NCBI GenBank assembly: GCA_026990815.1
Contig: JALXCS010000366.1
Coordinates: forward strand, 1 to 10,584
Origin: Methylomonas sp.
GTDB lineage: Bacteria; Pseudomonadota; Gammaproteobacteria; Methylococcales; Methylomonadaceae
Reading direction: 5' to 3'
DNA length: 10,584 nucleotides
The position numbers and the translations under genes were made by a program. Below are positions 1-6,475 of the stretch, piece by piece (within the stretch, counting starts at the first letter, position 1; each line of letters opens with the position of its first letter). The notes below the pieces were generated by a model. The model ran no database searches. It saw only the letters and a list, made by a program, of their open reading frames with translations, and was not told where the DNA came from.

Positions 1-412
1 GTGTTATTAGTATTAGTATTGGCAATAACAATCATTTGCACTCGATTTTCTTACAACCCTCCTTTATTACTCATGATAAATCAGAAACATGGGAACATTA
101 ATTTTTAAAACCGAAAAAAATCCCCCACACACGAAAAGCTTCTAGTACTCCCCCCTTAAAGTTACAATTCCCCAAATCGAACAGAGATTTTTTTTAATTA
201 CGCAAGAAATTAAGTACCCTGGAAAAATAAATTTTCAGATATGCACCAAAATGGACATGTATAATAATAATTGCACCTTTATGGCAACCCTAACATATCT
301 GAAACACGCTAGTCAATAGGCTTCTGGAAAAGGCTAATTGCACTATATCCAATTAAAATTTCAAGAGAATAATCTTTTGTTAATCAGTATAAAGAGCAGA
401 CAAGGAACCAGA
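1..412. other. Non-coding AT-rich region upstream of yhbY
   Basis: No convincing coding sequence is visible on either strand. In the conserved gammaproteobacterial order, yhbY is usually divergent from rlmE-ftsH, but no rlmE start is seen here, so a different gene may lie to the left. The left end carries a possible Fur box (separate entry). A perfect TATAAT at 260-265 is the best -10 for yhbY, but it has no good -35 at 17 bp, so the yhbY promoter call is weak. It would give a leader of about 140 nt. The rest is A/T tracts and short C-runs with no clear hairpin or repeat. Confidence 0.5.
21..39. promoter_or_regulatory. Possible Fur-box-like site
   Basis: The 19-mer GGCAATAACAATCATTTGC matches about 13 of 19 positions of the classical Fur box GATAATGATAATCATTATC, including the central AATCATT core. 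It is more than 370 bp from yhbY, so it more likely serves a gene left of the window reading leftward. AT-rich DNA gives such matches by chance, and no iron gene is visible. Confidence 0.3.
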
Positions 413-694
413 ATGACCCCACTCGAAAGAAAAAAACTACGCAACCAGGCACATCAATTAAAGCCCGTGGTATTAATTGGCCAATCCGGACTGACTGAGG
501 CAGTTGTTAGAGAAATAAAACTGGCTTTGGAAAATCATGAATTAATCAAAATTAAAATCCGATCAAGTGATCGCCAAGTCAGAAAAAAAATCAGTACTGA
601 AATATGCTCGACAACTGATGCCGAATTGATTCAAACCATTGGTCAGATCGCTATTATTTATCGAAAAAATATGAGTATATCCAATAAGGATTGA
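413..694 (+). CDS. yhbY: YhbY family RNA-binding protein (CRM domain), 50S assembly factor
   Basis: A 93-residue protein that is a single CRM (chloroplast RNA splicing and ribosome maturation) domain, the usual length for YhbY. It has the family pattern: an N-terminal helix with LERKKLRNQAH, then LKPVVLIGQSGLTEAV. The last segment holds the RNA-binding loop that is GxxG-like in this family. IKIKIRS, DRQVRKK and IIYRK follow. YhbY associates with pre-50S particles in the cytoplasm and is thought to act in large-subunit assembly. The reading frame is open further upstream to a TTG at 338, but that extension has no family similarity. ATG 413 has AAGGA at 403-407 at suitable spacing and matches the family start, so I chose it. 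The gene converges on greA, the common neighbour in gammaproteobacteria. Known family, high confidence. Confidence 0.93.
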   Translation: MTPLERKKLRNQAHQLKPVVLIGQSGLTEAVVREIKLALENHELIKIKIRSSDRQVRKKISTEICSTTDAELIQTIGQIAIIYRKNMSISNKD

Positions 695-715
695 CAACAT
701 AAGCCGCCAGATGAA

Positions 716-742
716 AAACTGGATACCCTACCGGTTCAGTTT
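716..742. terminator. Candidate bidirectional terminator between yhbY and greA
   Basis: Between the convergent 3' ends of yhbY and greA is an inverted repeat. The outer arms are AAACTG (716-721) and CAGTTT (737-742). An inner ACC/GGT pair surrounds a CTACC loop, with an asymmetric internal loop between. A-rich and T-rich flanks occur on both sides, but neither U-tract is long. The position fits a shared terminator, though the stem is imperfect. Confidence 0.4.
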
Positions 743-771
743 ATGGATGGTATATTCAATCTTATTTTGGT

Positions 772-1248
772 TTATATGTATTTCACAGAGATGATTTCAT
801 ATTCGATTTCACCACCAGGAGTTTTCACAATGATGACATCTTCTTCCATTTTGCCAATCAAGGCTCTGGCAATAGGCGACCCGATTGAAATACGGCTTTC
901 CTTGATATCAGCCTCATCTTCACCTACCAATTGATAACAAACCACTTCCTCAGTTTCCAGGTTTTCAATTTCCACTGTTGCGCCAAAAACCACCTTGCCA
1001 TTGCCATCAATTTTAGTGACATCGATAATTTCTGCATTTGATAGTTTGCCTTCAATATCTGCAATCCGTCCCTCGGTAAAACTCTGCTGTTCACGAGCTG
1101 CATGATATTCGGCATTTTCTTTCAGATCACCATGTTCTCTTGCTTCGGCAATGGCCTTAATGATTCGGGGTCTAACGATTGATTTTAATTCATCTAATTC
1201 CTGACGAAGTTTTTCTGCGCCAGTAACGGTTAAAGGTACTTTATTCAT
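772..1248 (-). CDS. greA: Transcription elongation factor GreA
   Basis: A 158-residue protein, the same length as typical GreA. Residues 1-75 form the antiparallel coiled coil that enters the RNA polymerase secondary channel. Its tip carries the acidic pair Asp41 and Glu44 within EHGDLKENAEY. These residues help place the metal ion when polymerase cleaves the RNA of backtracked complexes. Residues from about 80 to the end form the FKBP-like C-terminal domain, with IGSPIARALIGK and the terminal VKTPGGEIEYEI strand. The ATG has GGAG six bases upstream. The gene lies 173 bp downstream of carB on the same strand, the usual carA-carB-greA order. The gap holds a REP-like element and could contain a separate promoter; a TACAAT lies close to the start, but I see no good -35. 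All key residues are present. Confidence 0.97.
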   Translation of the reverse strand: MNKVPLTVTGAEKLRQELDELKSIVRPRIIKAIAEAREHGDLKENAEYHAAREQQSFTEGRIADIEGKLSNAEIIDVTKIDGNGKVVFGATVEIENLETEEVVCYQLVGEDEADIKESRISIGSPIARALIGKMEEDVIIVKTPGGEIEYEIISVKYI

Positions 1249-1351
1249 TCACTTCTCCAAAAATTTGAAAATTGTATGTTGCTCAGTAAATAAACCATTT
1301 GCTCCAAGAAAAAATTTGTAAGAAGGGCTTTAACCGAAAAGTTTGCTAATA

Positions 1352-1373
1352 TCGCGGCTGAAGCCACTCCTAC
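1352..1373. repeat. Single REP-like palindromic element
   Basis: The sequence reads TCGCGGCTGAAGCC then ACTCCTAC on the plus strand. Its complement begins GTAGGAGTGGCTTCAGCC. This has the GTAG head and the GC-rich hairpin typical of gammaproteobacterial REP sequences mobilised by RAYT (IS200-like) transposases. The head-side stem has one change from the common GCGGCT form, giving a G-U wobble, so the hairpin survives. It is a lone copy between carB and greA and may reduce read-through or stabilise the carAB mRNA. Confidence 0.65.
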
Positions 1374-1421
1374 GTAACAAGTAATCGGAATCAAACGATT
1401 TTTGAATTTACGCCATGAAAA

Positions 1422-4400
1422 CTAGGAAAAAGTAGCATGCAAATCCTGTAAACAATTAACCTCGGCAACTTTTAACTCGCCCAAAGCCTGACATGCTGCT
1501 CTGGCGCCAGCAAGTGTCGTATAATAAGTAATACGATGCTGCAAAGCCTCTCGCCGCATGGTAAAAGAATCCGCAATGGCCTTTTCACCTTCAGTGGTAT
1601 TAATAATGAGCTGAATTTGACCGTTTTTTATCATATCAACCGTGTTTGGCCGACCTTCTTTCACCTTAAAAACCATATCACATGAAATACCAAGCTCCTT
1701 GATTATTTTTGCTGTCCCCTTTGTTGCCACAATTTGATAGCTTTTATCAACTAGCATTTTAGCTAATTCCGGTAATTTCGACTTATCGGCATCTTTCACG
1801 CTAATCAACACCTTACCGCTGAGATCAAAATTGATTCCCGCAGCCTGCTGTGATTTTGCGAAGGCCTCGGAAAAAGTTTTACCAACTCCCATCACCTCAC
1901 CAGTTGATTTCATTTCCGGCCCTAATAGGGAATCAACACCCGGGAATTTGATAAATGGAAAAACCGCTTCTTTCACTGAATAATATTCAGGAATTCGCTC
2001 TTCGGTAACTCCTTGTTCGGCAAGTGTCTTTCCAGCCATACACAGAGCAGCAATTTTTGCCAATGGATAACCTGTGGCTTTGGAAACAAACGGTGCCGTT
2101 CGGGAAGCACGAGGATTCACTTCAAGCACATAGATTTCGCTGCCTTGAATTGCAAACTGGGTATTCATTAGTCCAACCACACCCAACGCCTCAGCCATTT
2201 TTCTGACTTGTTCCCGCAATTGGAACTGAATATCGGGCGCCAAATCATAAGGGGGAATCGAGCAAGCAGAATCACCTGAATGGACACCCGCTTGTTCGAT
2301 ATGTTCCATCAAACCACCAATTAAAATTTGTTCTCCATCATAAATAGCATCAACATCCATTTCCACAGCATCATCCAAAAACCGGTCCAGCAACACGGGG
2401 GAATCATTGGAAACACTCACTGCTTCCTTCATATAACGCTGCAAGTCAGCCTCATTAAAGACGATTTCCATAGCACGCCCACCTAATACATAGGAAGGCC
2501 TCACCACCAGCGGATAACCTAACTCTTTGGCTGAATTGATAGCTTGTTCGGTTGATCGCGCAGTGGCGTTTGGAGGCTGTTTAAGCCCCAATCTTTCCAG
2601 CAATTTCTGGAACCTTTCCCGATCTTCTGCCAGATCAATCGAATCCGGTGAGGTACCAATAATTGGCGCACCAGCCGCTTCCAACGCACGCGCCAATTTT
2701 AATGGAGTTTGACCGCCATACTGGACAATTACGCCTTTGGGTTTTTCAATGGCGATGATTTCCAGAACATCTTCCAATGTTAAAGGTTCAAAATATAGCC
2801 GGTCAGAAGTATCAAAGTCAGTAGAAACCGTTTCTGGGTTACAGTTAATCATAATGGTTTCATAACCATCTTCGCGCAATGCAAGAGCGGCATGAACACA
2901 ACAATAATCAAATTCGATTCCCTGCCCAATTCGGTTTGGCCCACCGCCTAAAATAATGATTTTTTCTTTGTCAGAAACCCGGGCTTCGCATTCTTCTTCA
3001 TAAGTCGAATACAAATAGGCAGTATCTGATGAAAATTCTGCAGCACATGAATCTATACGTTTATAAACGGGTTTGATATCCAGTTTATGCCTTTTATTTC
3101 TGACATCAGATTCGGTTGAGTCCAGTAATTCTGCAATTCTAACATCTGAAAAGCCTTTTCTTTTTAATTGAAATAACCCCTGTTCATCAAGTGTGGCCAG
3201 GGTTTTGTTGCTCAAGGATTTTTCAGTCAACACCAGGTCTTCGATCTGGGCTAAAAACCAGGGATCAATTTTGCTGGCGTCAAAAATTTCCTGGAAACTC
3301 AATCCCTGTCGAAAACCATCTGCAACGTACCATAAGCGATCCGGCCCTGGGTGACGCAATTCACAAAGAATTTTTTCTTCCGCATCCTTTTGATCAGGAT
3401 CAATGATTTCATACAAACCTGAAACCCCAATTTCAAGACCGCGTAATGCTTTTTGTAAGGACTCCTGAAAAGTCCGGCCAATAGCCATGACTTCACCCAC
3501 TGATTTCATTTGGGTGGTCAGGCGGTCATCAGCTTTGGGGAATTTTTCAAAAGTGAAACGAGGAACCTTGGTGACGACATAATCAATCGTTGGTTCAAAT
3601 GAAGCTGGTGTTGCACCGCCGGTAATTTCATTTTTCAGTTCATCCAGGGTATAACCCACAGCCAGCTTAGCAGCAACTTTAGCAATCGGAAAACCGGTCG
3701 CTTTAGAAGCCAGTGCTGAAGAGCGTGAGACCCTTGGATTCATTTCAATAACGACCAAACGACCATCTTCAGGATTAATAGCTACCTGAACATTTGACCC
3801 GCCGGTATCGACCCCAATTTCTCGCAGTACCGCCAGAGAGAGATTGCTGGGGATTTGATATTCTTTATCGGTCAGGGTTTGAGCGGGCGCGACGGTGATA
3901 GAATCGCCAGTATGCACACCCATCGGATCAAAATTTTCAATCGAACAAATAATGATGCAATTATCTTTGGAATCCCGCACCACTTCCATTTCGTATTCTT
4001 TCCAACCGAGTACTGATTCTTCAATTAACAGCTCATTGGTTGGCGATAAATCCAGGCCGCGCTCACAAATTTCAATAAATTCTTCCTTATTGTAGGCAAT
4101 GCCACCACCACTTCCGCCCATAGTGAATGAAGGACGAATAATGGTTGGATAACCTACTTGTTTTTGTGCCTCCAAAGCTTCTTCCATGGAATGCGCAGTG
4201 GTCGATTTAGGCACTTCAAAACCGATTCTGGCCATCGCTTGATTGAATAATTTACGATCTTCAGCCATGTTGATGGCTTCCTTGGTCGCGCCAATCATTT
4301 CGACATTGTATTTTTCAAGCACACCGTGGGCATCCAGATCCAATGCGCAATTCAGCGCGGTTTGCCCTCCCATCGTCGGCAAGATCGCATCCGGACGTTC

Positions 4401-4640
4401 TTTTTCAATGATCTTCTCTACCACTTGCCAGTCAATCGGTTCAATATAAATGGCATCAGCCATATCCGGATCAGTCATAATGGTCGCAGGATTGGAATTA
4501 ACCAAAATCACCCTGAAACCTTCTTCTCTCAGCGCCTTACAAGCCTGGGTCCCAGAATAATCAAATTCGCAAGCCTGACCGATGACAATCGGCCCGGCGC
4601 CTAATAATAAAATCGACTTAATATCCGTTCTTTTTGGCAT
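1422..4640 (-). CDS. carB: Carbamoyl-phosphate synthase, large subunit
   Basis: A 1072-residue protein, close to the 1073 of E. coli CarB. It makes carbamoyl phosphate from bicarbonate, two ATP and the ammonia channelled from CarA, feeding both pyrimidine and arginine synthesis. The two homologous ATP-grasp halves are clear. The carboxyphosphate half starts with SILLLGAGPIVIGQACEFDY and carries RPSFTMGGSGGGIAYN near residue 170. An oligomerisation region lies at about 400-550. The carbamoyl-phosphate half starts with IIILGGGPNRIGQGIEFDY and carries RPSYVLGGRAMEIV near residue 710. The MGS-like allosteric domain from about 935 contains ATKGTAKI and KVKEGRPNTVDMIKNG, where UMP/IMP and ornithine effectors act in relatives. 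The N-terminus MPKRTDIKS fixes the ATG. No Shine-Dalgarno sequence precedes it, so translation may be coupled to carA, which ends 51 bp upstream. Confidence 0.99.
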   Translation of the reverse strand: MPKRTDIKSILLLGAGPIVIGQACEFDYSGTQACKALREEGFRVILVNSNPATIMTDPDMADAIYIEPIDWQVVEKIIEKERPDAILPTMGGQTALNCALDLDAHGVLEKYNVEMIGATKEAINMAEDRKLFNQAMARIGFEVPKSTTAHSMEEALEAQKQVGYPTIIRPSFTMGGSGGGIAYNKEEFIEICERGLDLSPTNELLIEESVLGWKEYEMEVVRDSKDNCIIICSIENFDPMGVHTGDSITVAPAQTLTDKEYQIPSNLSLAVLREIGVDTGGSNVQVAINPEDGRLVVIEMNPRVSRSSALASKATGFPIAKVAAKLAVGYTLDELKNEITGGATPASFEPTIDYVVTKVPRFTFEKFPKADDRLTTQMKSVGEVMAIGRTFQESLQKALRGLEIGVSGLYEIIDPDQKDAEEKILCELRHPGPDRLWYVADGFRQGLSFQEIFDASKIDPWFLAQIEDLVLTEKSLSNKTLATLDEQGLFQLKRKGFSDVRIAELLDSTESDVRNKRHKLDIKPVYKRIDSCAAEFSSDTAYLYSTYEEECEARVSDKEKIIILGGGPNRIGQGIEFDYCCVHAALALREDGYETIMINCNPETVSTDFDTSDRLYFEPLTLEDVLEIIAIEKPKGVIVQYGGQTPLKLARALEAAGAPIIGTSPDSIDLAEDRERFQKLLERLGLKQPPNATARSTEQAINSAKELGYPLVVRPSYVLGGRAMEIVFNEADLQRYMKEAVSVSNDSPVLLDRFLDDAVEMDVDAIYDGEQILIGGLMEHIEQAGVHSGDSACSIPPYDLAPDIQFQLREQVRKMAEALGVVGLMNTQFAIQGSEIYVLEVNPRASRTAPFVSKATGYPLAKIAALCMAGKTLAEQGVTEERIPEYYSVKEAVFPFIKFPGVDSLLGPEMKSTGEVMGVGKTFSEAFAKSQQAAGINFDLSGKVLISVKDADKSKLPELAKMLVDKSYQIVATKGTAKIIKELGISCDMVFKVKEGRPNTVDMIKNGQIQLIINTTEGEKAIADSFTMRREALQHRITYYTTLAGARAACQALGELKVAEVNCLQDLHATFS

Positions 4641-4691
4641 TTTATGGTGTGGTAATACTTAATTAATGAAAGAGATCAAATCAAGAAATGA

Positions 4692-5810
4692 TTAGTTCAT
4701 CATCGCGACGAACTGATCGAACAAATGTTCCACATCATGTGGACCGGGGCTGGCTTCCGGGTGCCCCTGGAAACCCATTGCCAAACAATCGGTACGGGTT
4801 ATTCCCTGTAAACTGCCATCAAATAATGAATGATAGGTCGCTTTTAAATTGGCAGGCAAAGTTTTTTCATCGACAGTAAAACCATGATTTTGACTGCTAA
4901 TCATGACTTTGCCGGTCGCTTTTTCCTGAACCGGATGATTCGCGCCATGATGTCCAAATTTCATTTTCATGGTTTTGGCGCCGCTTGCCAACGCCAATAA
5001 CTGGTATCCCAAACAGATCCCGAAAACCGGAATTTTTTGATCCAGGATGGCGCGAATAGCCTCGATTGCATAATCACAAGGCTCTGGATCGCCCGGCCCA
5101 TTGGAAAGAAAAACGCCATCGGGCTTCATTTCCAACACTTTATCGGCCGGCGTTTTTGCAGGCACCACAGTCACCTGACAGCCCCGGTCAACCAATAATC
5201 TGAGAATATTTCTTTTGACGCCAAAATCGTAAGCCACTACGTGATTTTTAAGATTTCCGCCTTCCTTGAAGCCTTCTTCCAGCTTCCAGATTCCTTCGTT
5301 CCATTGATAAATATTCTCGGTGGTTACTTCCTTAGCCAGATCCATTCCTTTCAGTCCAGCGAAACCTGCAATCATCGCATCAGCCTGTGCGGAATCAATA
5401 CTGTCTCCAGCTAAAATACAGCCTCGCTGAGCGCCCTTGTTCCGCAAAATTCGGGTTAATTTGCGAGTGTCAATATCGGCGATAGCAACTACTTTATTTT
5501 CCAGCAAATATTCGGGTAGACTTTTTTCACACCGCCAATTACTGGCCAGCAAAGGTAAATCACGAATGACCAGACCACTGGCAAAAACGCGACCTGATTC
5601 ATTGTCTTCGGTATTGGTTCCGACATTGCCAATATGCGGATAAGTCAATGTTACGATTTGCCTGGCATAGGAAGGATCACTGAGAATCTCCTGATAGCCG
5701 GTTAAGGAAGTATTAAAAACCACCTCGCCAACTGCACTTCCATCATACCCAATAGATTGACCGTGAAATACGGTCCCGTCTTCCAAAACCAGCATTGCAG
5801 GTTTTTTCAA
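4692..5810 (-). CDS. carA: Carbamoyl-phosphate synthase, small (glutaminase) subunit; TTG start
   Basis: A 372-residue class I glutamine amidotransferase subunit that hydrolyses glutamine and passes ammonia to CarB. The N-terminal CarA-specific domain has LVLEDGTVFHG, VGEVVFNTSLTGYQEILSDPSY and IGNVGTN. The amidotransferase domain has the nucleophile Cys266 in FGICLGYQ and the His350/Glu352 pair in GFQGHPEA, three residues earlier than E. coli Cys269/His353/Glu355. The start is TTG at 5810. GAGGTGG precedes it at good spacing, and the N-terminus (M)KKPAMLVLEDG then aligns residue for residue with E. coli MIKSALLVLEDG. An in-frame TTG at 5825 would overlap the ribosome-binding site, and the ATG at 5795 has none. 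First gene of a probable carAB operon. Confidence 0.97.
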   Translation of the reverse strand: MKKPAMLVLEDGTVFHGQSIGYDGSAVGEVVFNTSLTGYQEILSDPSYARQIVTLTYPHIGNVGTNTEDNESGRVFASGLVIRDLPLLASNWRCEKSLPEYLLENKVVAIADIDTRKLTRILRNKGAQRGCILAGDSIDSAQADAMIAGFAGLKGMDLAKEVTTENIYQWNEGIWKLEEGFKEGGNLKNHVVAYDFGVKRNILRLLVDRGCQVTVVPAKTPADKVLEMKPDGVFLSNGPGDPEPCDYAIEAIRAILDQKIPVFGICLGYQLLALASGAKTMKMKFGHHGANHPVQEKATGKVMISSQNHGFTVDEKTLPANLKATYHSLFDGSLQGITRTDCLAMGFQGHPEASPGPHDVEHLFDQFVAMMN

Positions 5811-5835
5811 AATCAGCCACCTCAAATATGCAAAA

Positions 5836-5864
5836 CGGGAGGAACCCTTATTAGATTCTTCCCG
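5836..5864 (-). promoter_or_regulatory. Terminator-like hairpin in the carA leader (possible attenuator)
   Basis: In the carA mRNA sense, CGGGAAGAA pairs with TTCCTCCCG (nine positions, one A-C mismatch) around an 11-nt loop. TTTTGC follows, then the carA ribosome-binding site. It lies wholly between the predicted carA promoter and the TTG start. A GC-rich stem followed by a short U run suggests an intrinsic attenuator, and an RNA stability element is an alternative. No competing antiterminator or leader peptide is obvious, and four U residues is short for efficient termination. Confidence 0.45.
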
Positions 5865-5885
5865 CCAAAAAATTAATAACAGCTA

Positions 5886-5914
5886 ATTTTACGAAATTAT
5901 CATGACAGGGTCAT
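5886..5914 (-). promoter_or_regulatory. Candidate sigma-70 promoter of carAB with overlapping dyad
   Basis: On the minus strand, ATGACC (5914-5909) stands exactly 17 bp from TAAAAT (5891-5886), four and five of six matches to consensus. Transcription would start near 5879, about 70 nt before the carA start. A perfect inverted repeat, ATGAC-AGG-GTCAT at 5902-5914, covers the -35 box, the position expected of a repressor site. No known operator name is claimed. Confidence 0.45.
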
Positions 5915-6014
5915 TATTATTTTTTCAGCTCTTATCAAGCTATTTTATTTGTTAGTCGGTTTAAAGTTGACTTTTAAAACAACAAATGTGAACTAAACTA
6001 ATGACTAAGGGCAT

Positions 6015-6030
6015 AAACTGTAAACAGTTT
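6015..6030. repeat. Perfect 16-bp palindrome in the carA / small-gene intergenic region
   Basis: AAACTGTAAACAGTTT has 7-bp perfect arms around AA. It lies about 100-115 bp upstream of the carA -35 candidate and about 120 bp before the small gene's ATG. It could be a protein-binding dyad. It does not fit LexA spacing or the TyrR, ArgR or NrdR consensus, so its role is unassigned. Confidence 0.4.
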
Positions 6031-6054
6031 CTCATCAATAAACCAAGCGTGATT

Positions 6055-6077
6055 TATTCACATTTTATTCGTGAATA
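6055..6077. repeat. Inverted repeat TATTCAC-N9-GTGAATA
   Basis: Seven-base perfect arms at 6055-6061 and 6071-6077 are separated by nine bases. It lies 71-94 bp upstream of the small gene's preferred ATG, within promoter range. The half-sites resemble ArgR half-sites (TGAAT/ATTCA), but their orientation and spacing are reversed relative to an ARG box, so I do not call it one. Confidence 0.4.
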
Positions 6078-6148
6078 GCTCACCGAAAAAAACTTAGATA
6101 TTAGGCACAATGGACCCAACTTCAAAAAACCACCAAGAGGCAGGAATC

Positions 6149-6322
6149 ATGGAAACTAATATCAACACAAAAGACCCACTTTCAACATTAACCCATGAAT
6201 TTAACGATCAGGATTTTTACGGATTGCAGTATATTCTTGAAGATTTGTTTAATGTCAAAAAACCCGTTGTTGAGCAGCAAACAGAAATTGACTGGTGCGG
6301 ACTATCTGATTTGATTATTTGA
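6149..6322 (+). CDS. Small acidic protein of unknown function, 57 aa
   Basis: I do not recognise this gene. The preferred ATG at 6149 has AGAGG and CAGGA upstream, giving 57 residues. An in-frame ATG at 6110 would add 13 residues (MDPTSKNHQEAGI) but has a weaker site. The product is strongly acidic (11 Asp/Glu against 3 Lys), with one Cys and one Trp in the segment EIDWCGLSDLII. It has a likely amphipathic helix around FYGLQYILEDLFN, and no signal peptide or membrane span. It is divergent from carA and convergent with the first protease gene, and a terminator hairpin follows 66 bp downstream. A small regulatory or partner protein is possible, but no function can be assigned. The good ribosome-binding site and the terminator argue it is real; its length and lack of similarity argue for caution. 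Confidence 0.5.
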   Translation: METNINTKDPLSTLTHEFNDQDFYGLQYILEDLFNVKKPVVEQQTEIDWCGLSDLII

Positions 6323-6387
6323 AAAACCCATTGTTAACATTTTTTCATTTATTCTTTGATAAAAAATGATGGTCTTTCAACTCAGAC

Positions 6388-6410
6388 AAAAAAGGGCTTT
6401 CCAGCCTTTA
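6388..6410. terminator. Rho-independent terminator of the first S8 protease gene (probably bidirectional)
   Basis: On the minus strand, AAAGGCTGGAAAGCCCTTTTTT forms a GGCT/AGCC stem, extended by a G-U and A-U pairs, with a short purine loop and a run of six T. It begins 66 bp after the protease stop codon. On the plus strand the same hairpin is followed by TTTAATTT, so it could also end the small gene. Confidence 0.75.
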
Positions 6411-6475
6411 ATTTGCATCCTTCATTCTTGAAAATATTTCGCTTTTTGATGAAAAGGTATTATGAATATAGGGTT

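Larger units (their letters stand above)
5811..6148. other. Divergent control region between carA and the small gene
   Basis: No convincing gene lies here. The stretch holds, from right to left, two inverted repeats (6055-6077 and 6015-6030), a candidate carA promoter with an overlapping dyad (5886-5914), and a terminator-like leader hairpin (5836-5864). A TTGACT at 5966-5971 could be a plus-strand -35 for the small gene, but no good -10 follows at 16-18 bp. The density of dyads suggests regulation, but none matches an operator I can name with confidence. Confidence 0.55.

Noticed and set aside
338..412. N-terminal extension of YhbY from TTG 338.
   Set aside because: The extension has no family similarity and the ATG at 413 has its own ribosome-binding site and matches the family start.
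743..934. Plus-strand ORF overlapping the 3' end of greA.
   Set aside because: Antisense reading of greA with no ribosome-binding site or recognisable domain. Other ORFs inside carA, carB and the proteases were dismissed on the same grounds.
6015..6030. LexA box.
   Set aside because: CTGT and ACAG are separated by two bases instead of the eight required.
6055..6077. ArgR box controlling carAB.
   Set aside because: The half-sites face the wrong way and are nine bases apart; an ARG box has TGAAT and ATTCA converging with a shorter gap.
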